This document shows, piece after piece, positions 55,206 to 63,780 of a stretch of DNA of 64,000 nucleotides; positions within the stretch are counted from its first letter, which is position 1; each line of letters begins with the position of its first letter. The stretch is from CG2-30-51-40 sp041753575 (GTDB lineage Bacteria; Desulfobacterota; DSM-4660; Desulfatiglandales; Desulfatiglandaceae). The translations under genes were made by a program, and so were the position numbers. The DNA is taken from positions 6,121 to 70,120 of the forward strand of contig JBGSUA010000048.1 of NCBI GenBank assembly GCA_041753575.1, read 5' to 3'. The notes beneath the pieces were generated by a model, which saw only the letters and a program-made list of their open reading frames with translations, did not search any database and had not been told where the DNA came from.

Positions 55206-55746
55206 CGGGCGGTTTAGCCTCCGTAGGCCCCTTTGCCAGGTCTTCCCCTGTTTGCGCGGTATGGCCGGACGAGGCCGCCTGAGCCGTTGCAGAGACGATC
55301 CGCACTATCTCTTCCCCATACTTGGCGGCCTTGTTCCTTCCGATCCCTTCTATTTTCATGAGGCCTGCTGCGCTCTCGGGCCTCATCTTTGCCAACTCGG
55401 CAAGCTGCCTGTTGGTGCAGATGACATAAGGGGGAACCCCGTCCTTCCGGGCCGTCCTGGTCCTCCAGTCCCTGAGCGAGTTGAACATCGGCATATCCTC
55501 GGGTGTGAGGAGTTCCCGCCACTAATCATCGGGCTTGCCACTGTTATCGGAAGATTGGCCGGGGGCGTCCTTTCGGCCTGCAAGATAGGTGATAACAAGC
55601 GTGAGATAGGGGACCTCGTGGCGGAGGAAGAAATGATCCTTCACCGATATGACCTGGCGGTCCTTTGTGAAATCCCTCACCTGTGTGTCGTCGAAACCGT
55701 CCACGATGGGGTCGAAGCGAAGTGTGAACACCTTGGTCAGCAACAA
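55186..55746 (-). pseudogene. DGR-associated HRDC-domain protein interrupted by an in-frame TAG
   Basis: From TTG 55746 (AAGGAG upstream) the frame runs LLTKVFTLRFDPIVDGFDD to GKPDD, hits TAG at 55524-55522, and continues in the same frame as WRELLTPEDMPMFNSLRDW and an HRDC domain (VPPYVICTNRQLAELA, GLMKIEGIGRNKAAKYG). As I remember DGR-linked HRDC proteins, the two halves belong to one polypeptide of about 187 residues. The HRDC half alone could start at ATG 55494. TAG serves as an ordinary stop in other genes here, so a nonsense mutation or low-level read-through is more likely than recoding. HRDC domains bind nucleic acid. Confidence 0.8.
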
Positions 55747-55917
55747 ATCCTCTCCTTCCTGAGCCACAACCGAAGGCCCCGCAGGAACCGCCCCGCCTCG
55801 GCCGAGGTGCGTGAACGGCCGCTCCTCATTGGCCTTCGGCTCGGAGAGCAGCTCCATCCCCTAACACTGTAAAACCAAAGAACTTACCCAAGGGACAAAG
55901 GGTAAAAGGGCCAGGGG

Positions 55918-56571
55918 TCATACTGTCCTCAGGAGGCGGAAGCCGAGGTTGCTGCTCCGAAACTCGGGCGAAAGGTAGTTGCGGTACGCCGAACGGCAAT
56001 CCTCGACGTAATAGTCCCAGGAGCCGCCCCGACCGACGCGGTAGGAACCAGACGATGGACCTGTAGGATCTGTCACTGAGCCCGACGGATAACTCCCATA
56101 ATAGTCCTCGCACCAGTCCCAGACATTGCCGTGCATGTCGTAAAGGCCCCAGGCATTGGGCTTTAGTTCCCCCACCGGATGGGTCTCATTTCCTGAAACT
56201 TTATCATACCATGCATATTTCACAAGTTCGGATTCATTGTCTCCGAAACACCATTTCCCCTCTGATCCGGCCCTGCAGGCGTATTCCCACTGGGCCTCTG
56301 TGGGAAGCCGGTAACTGTCCGTCTTTTCCATCGAGTTGAGGTTCTTTATGAACTTTTGGCAGTCGTCCCAGGATATAGTTTCAACAGGGTTTCTATCCCC
56401 TTTGAAGGAACTTGGGTTGCTCCCCATCACCTTCTTCCACTCCGCCTGGGTCACTGGATAGACCCCCAGGTAAAAAGGCCTTGTGATCTCCACCCTGTGC
56501 ACGGGCTTTTCATCACCAGACAACTCGCTTCCCATCATGAAAATCCCAGGCGGTATCAGCTTCAGCTTCAT
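55918..56571 (-). CDS. DGR target: formylglycine-generating-enzyme (FGE-sulfatase) fold variable protein
   Basis: 217 residues of the FGE/C-type-lectin-like fold: LIPPGIFMMGSELSGDEKP, ITRPFYLGVYPVTQAEWKKV, RLPTEAQWEYACRAG and MHGNVWDWCEDYYG. The last ~43 residues (from GSYRVGRGGSWDYYVEDC) are encoded by the variable repeat, and 12 of them differ from what TR would encode. This is the usual DGR display scaffold. The catalytic cysteines of true FGE are not obvious, so a binding role is likelier than an enzyme. Upstream the frame runs through GGDIITNSIG to a TGA that ends the kinase gene. Confidence 0.93.
   Translation of the reverse strand: MKLKLIPPGIFMMGSELSGDEKPVHRVEITRPFYLGVYPVTQAEWKKVMGSNPSSFKGDRNPVETISWDDCQKFIKNLNSMEKTDSYRLPTEAQWEYACRAGSEGKWCFGDNESELVKYAWYDKVSGNETHPVGELKPNAWGLYDMHGNVWDWCEDYYGSYPSGSVTDPTGPSSGSYRVGRGGSWDYYVEDCRSAYRNYLSPEFRSSNLGFRLLRTV
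55922..56049 (-). repeat. DGR variable repeat (VR)
   Basis: 128 bp at the 3' end of the target gene, aligned with TR 53703-53830. The coding-strand 3' end (55922-55950) is nearly unchanged and serves as the likely initiation of mutagenic homing (IMH) region; its only difference is G in TR to C in VR (plus strand) at 55927. Substitutions hit Asn codons of TR and give Tyr, Gly, Asp, Leu, Phe and Ser. Confidence 0.95.
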
Positions 56572-56601
56572 CCCGATGCTGTTGGTGATGATGTCACCGC
56601 C

Positions 56602-58959
56602 TCAAACCTCTATTATCCCGCCCTTCTCCAGCCTGAACTCGGCTTGGGCGTATCCCCCCGGTTCAAGCTCTATCTCCTTTTCCGCCTGTTTGTATCCCTT
56701 GAGCTTGACGGAAACCTTGTGCCTGCCCGCATCCATCTCAATTACAGTGTCCGTCTTATCGCCCGTATCCTTTTCATCAATGATTAATTCAGCCATTTCC
56801 GGAACGCTCACCACTTCAATCCTGCCGGGAACCGGTATTAACGTGGCACTCACCTGGGCTTCTTCGTCCAGTTTGACTTCAATAGGGCCGGTTGCAGGCG
56901 CGTGTTGGTCGGCCTCAACCCGCCAGGTGTGCTCCCCTGCGACCACATCCTGTACCGTTAGAGGCGCAGGCCCCATGAGCTTCCCGTCAAGGAAAAACCT
57001 CGCCGGATATTTTGCCGAATAGGTCTTTGCCTCAACCTTTATGCTCCCTAGTTGCGGTTCGAGGATCACATGGATCTTGAGTTCCCTGTCGGCCTGAATC
57101 TGCTCAAGCCGCCTCACGGGATAATAGCCCGGGAGCTTGATCCACACGGATCTGCGCCCAGCCTCCGTGCGGGCGATTGAAAGGGGGGTCTTTCCCCTGG
57201 CGATACCGTCTATTGTGACCTCGGCCATCTCCGGCTCCGAGGTTATCACCAGGGCGCCGAAGCCTGCAGCGGCTCCCGAGCCCAGCGCGGCTGAGGCGGA
57301 AACCACCCTCTCACCCCCGCTTCCCGCAAGGCCGAGCCTCCTTCTGTAATCCTCCTCCAGGGTTACGACAGCGGCCGCATCGAGACCCAGCTCCGATGCC
57401 CTGGCTGCGAGCTTGGCCCTCACCGGATCAGGGAGTATCCCGCCTTCGGCGGCGAATGCGTATGCCATCTCAAGGGCGCTCTGGAACAGCTCCTCAGGCC
57501 TGGGACCTGCCGGACTAGACTGAACCTCAATGGGCCTTACGTCTCCTTCAAATATGGAAAGGAGTGTTTTCACATCCGAGAGCCTCTGATCCACTTCGGT
57601 CATGGTGGCCTTGCGAAGGAGGTCGTCCAGCTCCTTTGGCGTCGAGGGATTTGAGAGCCCTGTCTGCTCGTAGTCGTGAAGTCCCAGGAGCCTCCCTGTC
57701 AATATCCGGTAGATGATGACCCCTGCCGAATAGATATCGGCCCTGTGGTCCGCCTCCTTGAAGGCCCCCTGCTGCTCAGGCGCCGCGTAGAATCTTGTCC
57801 CCAGGGACTGGCCGGTCTTGCTCATGAGGCTCTGCATGATGTCTGTCCTGCTGGTCTCCTTTGCAAGGCCGAAGTCGCCCACATAGGGCCGGTCATGACC
57901 GTCGAGCAGGATGTTTCCAGGCTTCAAGTCCCTGTGGATAATGGGATTGGGCATTCTTTCCTGGATGGCCAGTATGGTTGTAAGAAACGCACCTATAATG
58001 GGCCTTGCCTTTTCCCAGGCAAGAGGCGGTGCGGGTCTTCCGGTCTTTAGGATATCGTCGTCGGAGCCTATGAGGGAGTAGAGGTTTGCGGGATAGTAAT
58101 CCATGGTGAGATATGGTTTTCCCTGCCAGACGTTCACCGATCGCGCGAAGACTATTCCCGGGATACGCTCCTGGGAGAGCCTCAGCATGAGGTCCGCCTC
58201 CCTGCGGAAGCGGTCTCTCATCTCCGAAAGAGACATGCCTGATTCCCTTACAAGGGCCGGCATGGGGGCAAAGACCTTCACCGCCTGCCTGAAGCTCGTG
58301 CCAAGAGGCGAGCCCAGATAGACCTCTGCGAATCCTCCCCGGCCAAGGCGACGCTCGATCTTCATCCCGGCAAACTCCGTGAGGGTCTCAGGGAGAAGAT
58401 AGGATATCTGCTGGGCCTGGTTATATGCCTGTAAGAGGTCATCGGGCATTCTCCCCCCGAGACGAATAAGATTCTCTGCAAGGGATACGAAATCATCGGC
58501 CTGGGTCTCGGGATTGAGGCGCCTCAGCCTTTCAAGAATTGATCCGGCCTTTTTAGCCCTCACTTTTTCTTTAAGCTCCTGAAAGGCAGGCCAGTACTGC
58601 TTGTAGATCGCCTCGGCCCTAGCCATGGCCTGGCCCTTGAATCTCCCCTCGGCTATGCCTCTATCCAGTCCGGTAAGGACCTTGTCAAGGCTGTCATAGT
58701 GCCCCTCGTCGAATAGGGAAGAGGAGACCATCTGTTCCATGGTGGTTATACGCTCAATGGAGAGTTCCTGGGTGTATTGATCCAGTCTCTCCTGGAGCAC
58801 CGCAAGCGCCTTGCCGCTTTCCCTGCGAGATGCGATAGCAGCTTCCAACAGCTTTACCGCGCCCTCAGTATCCCCCTGTTCATGGAGTGCCCTTGCCTTT
58901 TCCGCCGAGGAAACCTGCCCTGTTGAAAAGACCCTTCTTATCCCTCCGAAAAAACCCAT
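56602..58959 (-). CDS. Ser/Thr protein kinase with C-terminal PEGA repeats
   Basis: 785 residues. A helical N-terminus (1-200) precedes a Hanks-type kinase domain: GRGGFAEVYLGS, AVKVFAP (Lys), IIHRDLKPGNILL, YVGDFGLAKE and FYAAPEQQG. The C-terminal half has PEGA-type repeats (EMAEVTIDGIARGKTPLS, AKYPARFFLDGKLMGPAPLT, MAELIIDEKDTGDKTD). Its TGA stop (56604-56602) is in frame with the DGR target 10 codons ahead of the target's ATG, so the two would form a kinase-FGE fusion if read through. The kinase probably phosphorylates target-linked or signalling proteins; no transmembrane segment is evident. Confidence 0.9.
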   Translation of the reverse strand: MGFFGGIRRVFSTGQVSSAEKARALHEQGDTEGAVKLLEAAIASRRESGKALAVLQERLDQYTQELSIERITTMEQMVSSSLFDEGHYDSLDKVLTGLDRGIAEGRFKGQAMARAEAIYKQYWPAFQELKEKVRAKKAGSILERLRRLNPETQADDFVSLAENLIRLGGRMPDDLLQAYNQAQQISYLLPETLTEFAGMKIERRLGRGGFAEVYLGSPLGTSFRQAVKVFAPMPALVRESGMSLSEMRDRFRREADLMLRLSQERIPGIVFARSVNVWQGKPYLTMDYYPANLYSLIGSDDDILKTGRPAPPLAWEKARPIIGAFLTTILAIQERMPNPIIHRDLKPGNILLDGHDRPYVGDFGLAKETSRTDIMQSLMSKTGQSLGTRFYAAPEQQGAFKEADHRADIYSAGVIIYRILTGRLLGLHDYEQTGLSNPSTPKELDDLLRKATMTEVDQRLSDVKTLLSIFEGDVRPIEVQSSPAGPRPEELFQSALEMAYAFAAEGGILPDPVRAKLAARASELGLDAAAVVTLEEDYRRRLGLAGSGGERVVSASAALGSGAAAGFGALVITSEPEMAEVTIDGIARGKTPLSIARTEAGRRSVWIKLPGYYPVRRLEQIQADRELKIHVILEPQLGSIKVEAKTYSAKYPARFFLDGKLMGPAPLTVQDVVAGEHTWRVEADQHAPATGPIEVKLDEEAQVSATLIPVPGRIEVVSVPEMAELIIDEKDTGDKTDTVIEMDAGRHKVSVKLKGYKQAEKEIELEPGGYAQAEFRLEKGGIIEV

Positions 58960-59022
58960 ATAGTATATCCCCCCTCTTCCGAACTTTGAACATTGAACCC
59001 TGAACCTATGAAGGGCTGCCGT

Positions 59023-59928
59023 TCAAACCGGCCCCAGCCACCAGAGGGCCGCGAGCACCGCAAGAGCCGCCATCGCAACCGCAAATACAATCTGTATGGC
59101 AAGGTAAGCGGTCTTGTTCTCCCGGCACCTGAGGTTGTAACAGACGCTCCTGTTCATGAGCCTGAAAAAAAGGAAAACGCCCACAAGACATGCAAGACCC
59201 GCAAGGGCCTTCCACCAGCCCTTTGATGCCCTCTCCTTTAAGAGGATCGGGTCCCAGAAGCTGAGGCGTGATTGGGCGTTCAGCTCAAGCCCGAGTTCAG
59301 CATCCCACAGGGAGCAGAGTACAACGGCGCTCTCCCCCTCAAGCCAGAATGTGCCTGTGAGGAAATATCTTGCGCCCAGCGCCCTGCCGAAGGCCGGGGC
59401 GGTGCTTTCATCCACCGTAGGGCCTGTCTCAAGCTTGTGCATGGAAAGGAACTTCTCGTCCCTGGTAACAGGCATGAATTTTACGGAGACGTCCAGGGCA
59501 AGGGAGAGCTCCTTTTCCATAAGCTCGGCAAAGACGGGCCTCGCCTTGGTTCCCCTTTCCTGGAAAAGGTAGATAACCACTGGCTCCCTCTCTCCCGCCT
59601 TCCAGGGGACCTTTGCATAGAGCCTTTTCTTTGCAAGGTCAAGGGAGGCGTAATAGTCGCCCCTTTCACCTGCCACGTAACGGAACTCTGCCTTCTTCTC
59701 AAGCTCGGCCACAAGCCGCCTTGCGGCCGATTCGGCAAGCTCAGTTGAAACCGGGTATCCGGCGGCATGGGCGGAAGGAGCCCGGATAACAGCCCCTCCT
59801 CCCGCAGCGCCCAAAATGAAAAGGGCCGCAAGAAAGGCAATGAAGGATGAAGAAATGAAGGATAAAGAATAGAAAGCAGATCCCTTGCTCTTGGCCGATA
59901 GGCCGGGACTGTCTTTGAAATGAAACAT
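59023..59928 (-). CDS. membrane-associated protein of unknown function
   Basis: About 301 residues from ATG 59928 (GGGGAGGG upstream); a longer frame to 60030 is open. An N-terminal signal or anchor (SFISSSFIAFLAALFILGAAGGG ...SAHAAG) is followed by a globular region and two C-terminal hydrophobic segments (ALAGLACLVGVFLFFRLM and AIQIVFAVAMAALAVLAALW). No family recognised. Gene order behind it (kinase, DGR) suggests a shared envelope role, but this is only position. Composition matches the kinase gene. Confidence 0.7.
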   Translation of the reverse strand: MFHFKDSPGLSAKSKGSAFYSLSFISSSFIAFLAALFILGAAGGGAVIRAPSAHAAGYPVSTELAESAARRLVAELEKKAEFRYVAGERGDYYASLDLAKKRLYAKVPWKAGEREPVVIYLFQERGTKARPVFAELMEKELSLALDVSVKFMPVTRDEKFLSMHKLETGPTVDESTAPAFGRALGARYFLTGTFWLEGESAVVLCSLWDAELGLELNAQSRLSFWDPILLKERASKGWWKALAGLACLVGVFLFFRLMNRSVCYNLRCRENKTAYLAIQIVFAVAMAALAVLAALWWLGPV

Positions 59929-60065
59929 GAGCCCTCCCCCAAGGCAACGATGTCGGATAATCACCGCCGTACAGGTCCCCAGCAATACTACGAGGATCAC
60001 AATGCAAGCAGATGAACAGGCGGGTGTCAATAATCAGTTTCTCCGGGGGACCCTATGGGGTCTTG

Positions 60066-60353
60066 TCAGTCCTGAATCTCACTTACTCCCCTGCCTAGAT
60101 CTTTATCTATACGTTCCCTGAGATATACTTTGATAAGGGACTGATATGGAACATCCATTTTGTTTGCAAGTAATTTCAACTCATTCAACATCGTCTCAGA
60201 CATACGCAAAGAAATTGTCTTTGTTGACGATCTCAGCTTCGGGAGGACCACTGGTTCCCCTAGCTTCCAGTCCAAATATTCTGTCGAGTCTTGTTGTGCC
60301 CAAAATTCTCGCTCATCATCTTCAGTACTAAAATCAGGAATTGGCTTTAGCAT
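60066..60353 (-). CDS. CopG/BrnA-type ribbon-helix-helix antitoxin
   Basis: 95 residues. The C-terminal half TKTISLRMSETMLNELKLLA and NKMDVPYQSLIKVYLRERID is the BrnA/CopG ribbon-helix-helix domain, preceded by the typical DWKLGEPVVLPKLRSS linker. The usual partner, the BrnT toxin, would lie directly upstream; only a 27-residue remnant is found there. It may therefore be an orphan antitoxin. Confidence 0.82.
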   Translation of the reverse strand: MLKPIPDFSTEDDEREFWAQQDSTEYLDWKLGEPVVLPKLRSSTKTISLRMSETMLNELKLLANKMDVPYQSLIKVYLRERIDKDLGRGVSEIQD

Positions 60354-60417
60354 ATGCTTCTCTGTCTTTATTCCCCTCGTCCCAGTCGAAACCCTCTATA
60401 CGCTCAAAATCCAACAT
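60334..60417 (-). pseudogene. remnant of a BrnT-type toxin N-terminus
   Basis: From ATG 60417 the frame reads MLDFERIEGFDWDEGNKDRE, AYAKANS and stops at 60336-60334. FERIEGFDWDEGNKDR matches the start of BrnT toxins, which are about 90 residues. The remainder is missing, and the antitoxin ATG lies inside the remnant. The 60418-60948 stretch beyond holds no gene that I can support. Confidence 0.6.
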
Positions 60418-60948
60418 GTCAGTATAATATTATCATATACTAGGAGAGTCAAAAATGGGCTTTTTCTCGATCAAAAAACACTGGCTCTGAAGACTTGGAG
60501 CCGAACAAGGCGCCTGGATGCAACTCTGTGATTGCTTACCAGGGCACAATAACGCGACGGTTGCATTGCGCCTTCAGGCGGCTTCCCCAATCAAGATTTT
60601 CGCTTGAAAAATTGCTTAGTGAAATGTATTTTAAGGAAAATCGTTAACATAGGATCAGGCACTGGTGGGTGAATACGACATAGCCTCAGAGTTTATCCTT
60701 ACACACTGCCGAAAGGCAACAGTTGAGTTCTTTATGGGCATTCCGGTCAAGGAGTGTAACTGATTAGTCTTTGTACGTTTCAACCTTCTAGTGCCCTCAA
60801 AGCAGGGGCAACAATCGTTATTCGACCTGCACTCAGGGTGGGGCTTCTTCCGCCGCAGCTCATCAGCCTTTGGCTTGGCAGCTGGCCTGACTCTCGAAAT
60901 CTGTAAATGTCAAGGGCGTCCCTTAGTATAATTTTGTTTTGAGGGGGT

Positions 60949-63423
60949 ATGGTTTCCCGTTCCAGAAAAAAGGTGACGATTGCCTTAATCGCCGGAGTCC
61001 TCGCGATGATCGCTGTCGTCATAGCCGCCCGCATGTATCTGCCCGTCTATCTGCAAAAGGAGCTGCTGCCGGCCCTGGTGAGCAAGACCGGCTTGACCCT
61101 GGAAAGGATAGAGATCCGGCGCATCGGCTGGACCGCTGCCGACCTTGGACCAATCCGCATCGCCAAAGCTCAATCCCCCGTCCTTGAACTGGATGCCATC
61201 CAAATCCGTTACGGCCTGAAAGCTTTGCTGCAGCGTAAAGTTGATTCCATTATCCTGATCGGTCCGCGCCTACAGGTGACCATCGAAGACGAGGGTGTTA
61301 TTGTGGCCGGCTGGAGCATACCAACGCGGTCAACCCATTCCACCGCCACGGGCAATAGCCCTATGCGGCTTGAGACGCTTCTGCCGCTGGAAATAAAATC
61401 AATCGCCCTCCGCGATGGTATAATCACCTTCAACTGGCGCCGGCACAAAATCGAAGGCGCTCTGAACATCGAACTGGATATGGCCGATTTGCGAAACGGT
61501 AATGTCCGCGCCGCCCTTTCGCTCTCAAGTCGCGGCAGTAAATTGGCAGCCACGGCCGCTCTCGACAGCCGGAACGACATGGCCATTGTGGAGGTAACCG
61601 AAGGAAATCTGAACCCTGAGAGTTTCCCCGACCTCCTCAATGAGATTGGGCCACTGTCACTGAAGGGTATCATACAACTGGCCGGCCGATGTGAATTTCA
61701 GATCACCTCCTTACAGATGAGGGCTTTAACCACTCGGGTGGAATTTTCCCGGCTTGGCATCAACGGCTATGGCGTTACCATGGAAAACGCCTTGAACCCT
61801 CAAGGTCGCGAACAACCGCTGGTGGTGAGCCTGAAAGCCGACAACCCCCGGCACTGGCAAATGACCAGCAGCCCCTTTCGATTAAGTCACCCGGTTCAGG
61901 CTCTGCTTCCCGAAATTGCATTAACTGCCGCATGGATAACAGATGCCTGGGAGCTTTCCGCAGCGAGCGGCCCTGTGCATGTACGCCTGCCCGACGCAGA
62001 GTTGGTAATGCCCTCCATTGGGCTGACCGGCCAGGCCGTGGTAGGCGACCAATCGCGATTGCAGGTCAACTTCCATCTGCCGAAACCCGTTTTAACCCAT
62101 GACAAGGTCAGTGCAAAAGCGGACCAGATCGAATTGGCCATTGATGTAGAAGGAAGCCGGGACAAAGCGTGGGAAGCCCGTGGAAAAGTGGAGATAACCG
62201 GCGCTCAGGTTGATCTCCCGGACCAGGAATTGCGACTCCATCAGATGTCCATGCACCTTCCCGTGCAGTGGCCGATGCCCTCAAAAGGCGCCGAAGGTCA
62301 CATCAAAGCCGGTATCCAGTGGAAAAATAAGTCCATCGGCAGCCTGAGCGGCAAATTGCGATCCTCGGCAAATGGACTGAGTGCAAACTTGACGCACCTC
62401 AGTCAACTTTTTCCGGGAATGAATGTCTTGATACATGCCGATGTGAAGCAGAACAGCGTTCGCATGAATCTTAAATTGCCGGTTTATAAGCCGGATAAGG
62501 CGATCGAACTGGGAAGTCTTTTTTCGGCCGCTGCCGGCGTGAACCTCAACGGCCGGCTGCAAGCACAGGCTGCGCTGGCACTCAGCGGTAGCTCGCTGAC
62601 GGGCAACGGAAGTTTCAAGCTGGACCAGGGACGTGTGAGCCAGAAAGAAACCGACCTGACGTTGGATGGGATTGACATATCATTGGCTTTCGACAACCTC
62701 CCCTCCATGCAGAGCGAGCCGAGGCAAACGCTGCGAGTTGCCGCCCTGCAGCTCGGAAACATCGCCGCAGAGGAAATGAAAGCGTATTTTCAAATCGAAG
62801 CGGACGGTTCCATATTCATTGAAAACGTCAGCATGAAATGGTGCGAAGGCAACATCAGCAGCAAATCTATTCGCCTCCAGCCGCAAAATCCGGATCTGGA
62901 TCTGACCCTGGTTTGCGATCGGATCAACCTGGCCAAAGTGTTGAATCAACTCGGGGTGGCCGAAGGAAAAGGTGAAGGTAACATCAGCGGCCGGATCCCT
63001 ATTCGCTGGTCCAAAAATCAGATCTATTTTGACAATGGAGAATTAACTTCGACTCCGGGACAAACCGGAACCATCCAACTGCGCAATACCCAGACTTTTT
63101 TGCAGGGCTTAGCCCCCGGGACCCCGCAGCATACACAATTGGATATTGCCACCGAAGCGCTGAAAGACTATACTTATGATTGGGCCAAGCTCCAACTGAA
63201 CAGTCGCAAAGAATTGCTGATGGTTGCTTTGCAACTTGATGGCCGTCCCAACCGCCTGCTGCCCTTTGCCTACGACACCGCCAAGGGCACGTTTATCCGC
63301 TTTGAGGGAAAAGGCCAGGCGGAATTCAAAGGCATCCGCCTCGACCTGAATTTTCAAAGCCCCATCAACCAACTCCTCCGGTACAAGGAGCTGCTGAAAC
63401 CCAATGAACCGCATGCACGATAG
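60949..63423 (+). CDS. ydbH: YdbH-like intermembrane (AsmA/TamB-like) transport protein
   Basis: 824 residues with an N-terminal membrane segment (VTIALIAGVLAMIAVVIAA) and a long beta-rich body, as in the YdbH family, which carries a C-terminal domain named dicarboxylate transport. The following YnbE-like and YdbL-like genes confirm the assignment by context. In E. coli, YdbH with YnbE is reported to form an intermembrane bridge that moves phospholipids to the outer membrane. The ATG at 60949 has GAGGGGG upstream. Confidence 0.85.
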   Translation: MVSRSRKKVTIALIAGVLAMIAVVIAARMYLPVYLQKELLPALVSKTGLTLERIEIRRIGWTAADLGPIRIAKAQSPVLELDAIQIRYGLKALLQRKVDSIILIGPRLQVTIEDEGVIVAGWSIPTRSTHSTATGNSPMRLETLLPLEIKSIALRDGIITFNWRRHKIEGALNIELDMADLRNGNVRAALSLSSRGSKLAATAALDSRNDMAIVEVTEGNLNPESFPDLLNEIGPLSLKGIIQLAGRCEFQITSLQMRALTTRVEFSRLGINGYGVTMENALNPQGREQPLVVSLKADNPRHWQMTSSPFRLSHPVQALLPEIALTAAWITDAWELSAASGPVHVRLPDAELVMPSIGLTGQAVVGDQSRLQVNFHLPKPVLTHDKVSAKADQIELAIDVEGSRDKAWEARGKVEITGAQVDLPDQELRLHQMSMHLPVQWPMPSKGAEGHIKAGIQWKNKSIGSLSGKLRSSANGLSANLTHLSQLFPGMNVLIHADVKQNSVRMNLKLPVYKPDKAIELGSLFSAAAGVNLNGRLQAQAALALSGSSLTGNGSFKLDQGRVSQKETDLTLDGIDISLAFDNLPSMQSEPRQTLRVAALQLGNIAAEEMKAYFQIEADGSIFIENVSMKWCEGNISSKSIRLQPQNPDLDLTLVCDRINLAKVLNQLGVAEGKGEGNISGRIPIRWSKNQIYFDNGELTSTPGQTGTIQLRNTQTFLQGLAPGTPQHTQLDIATEALKDYTYDWAKLQLNSRKELLMVALQLDGRPNRLLPFAYDTAKGTFIRFEGKGQAEFKGIRLDLNFQSPINQLLRYKELLKPNEPHAR

Positions 63424-63437
63424 AAAAGGAGAATTTT

Positions 63438-63650
63438 ATGACCAGGACTAAGATATCCATCATTCTGGCGGCCGGGCTGATCGGCATCGCCGGCTGTCAG
63501 ACCGAACACAAGGTGGAAACGGTGCACCGAATCGAAGTGGCGCCCATGCACATCACCATAGATGTCAATGTAAAGGTGGACAAAGCGTTGGATGACTTCT
63601 TTGGAGATATTGACAAAGCCAAGGAAGAAATTAAACCCGTCACACCATAG
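63438..63650 (+). CDS. ynbE: YnbE-like lipoprotein
   Basis: 70 residues with a lipobox (LIGIAGC) after a short signal, then VAPMHITIDVNVKVDKALDD, which is the YnbE core. In E. coli YnbE is an outer-membrane lipoprotein partner of YdbH. AAAGGAG precedes the ATG and the gap to ydbH is 14 bases. Confidence 0.87.
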   Translation: MTRTKISIILAAGLIGIAGCQTEHKVETVHRIEVAPMHITIDVNVKVDKALDDFFGDIDKAKEEIKPVTP

Positions 63651-63780
63651 CGCGCCATAGGCCGCATGTCGGCGTCTAACGCTGAACGGACATCTACAGG
63701 AAATTGATAACCGGCGCCATGGTGCTTGAATAAAAGATTGAAATCCCAATGACCCTGTCATGTAAAAAGGAGACTTAAAC

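Noticed and set aside
55522..55524. TAG in the HRDC gene as pyrrolysine
   Set aside because: TAG is the normal stop of several genes here (acyl-CoA ligase, NifU-like, TatT-like, the small selenoprotein), and no methylamine methyltransferase genes are present.
56602..56604. TGA between kinase and FGE target as a fourth selenocysteine codon
   Set aside because: No hairpin begins 10 nt after it; the nearest stem (GGTGA/TCACC) starts 3 nt after TGA and its loop CATCA has no G. The position is a linker without redox context.
60780..61034. Minus-strand frame overlapping the ydbH start
   Set aside because: Overlaps the ydbH N-terminus and has no family or ribosome-site support.
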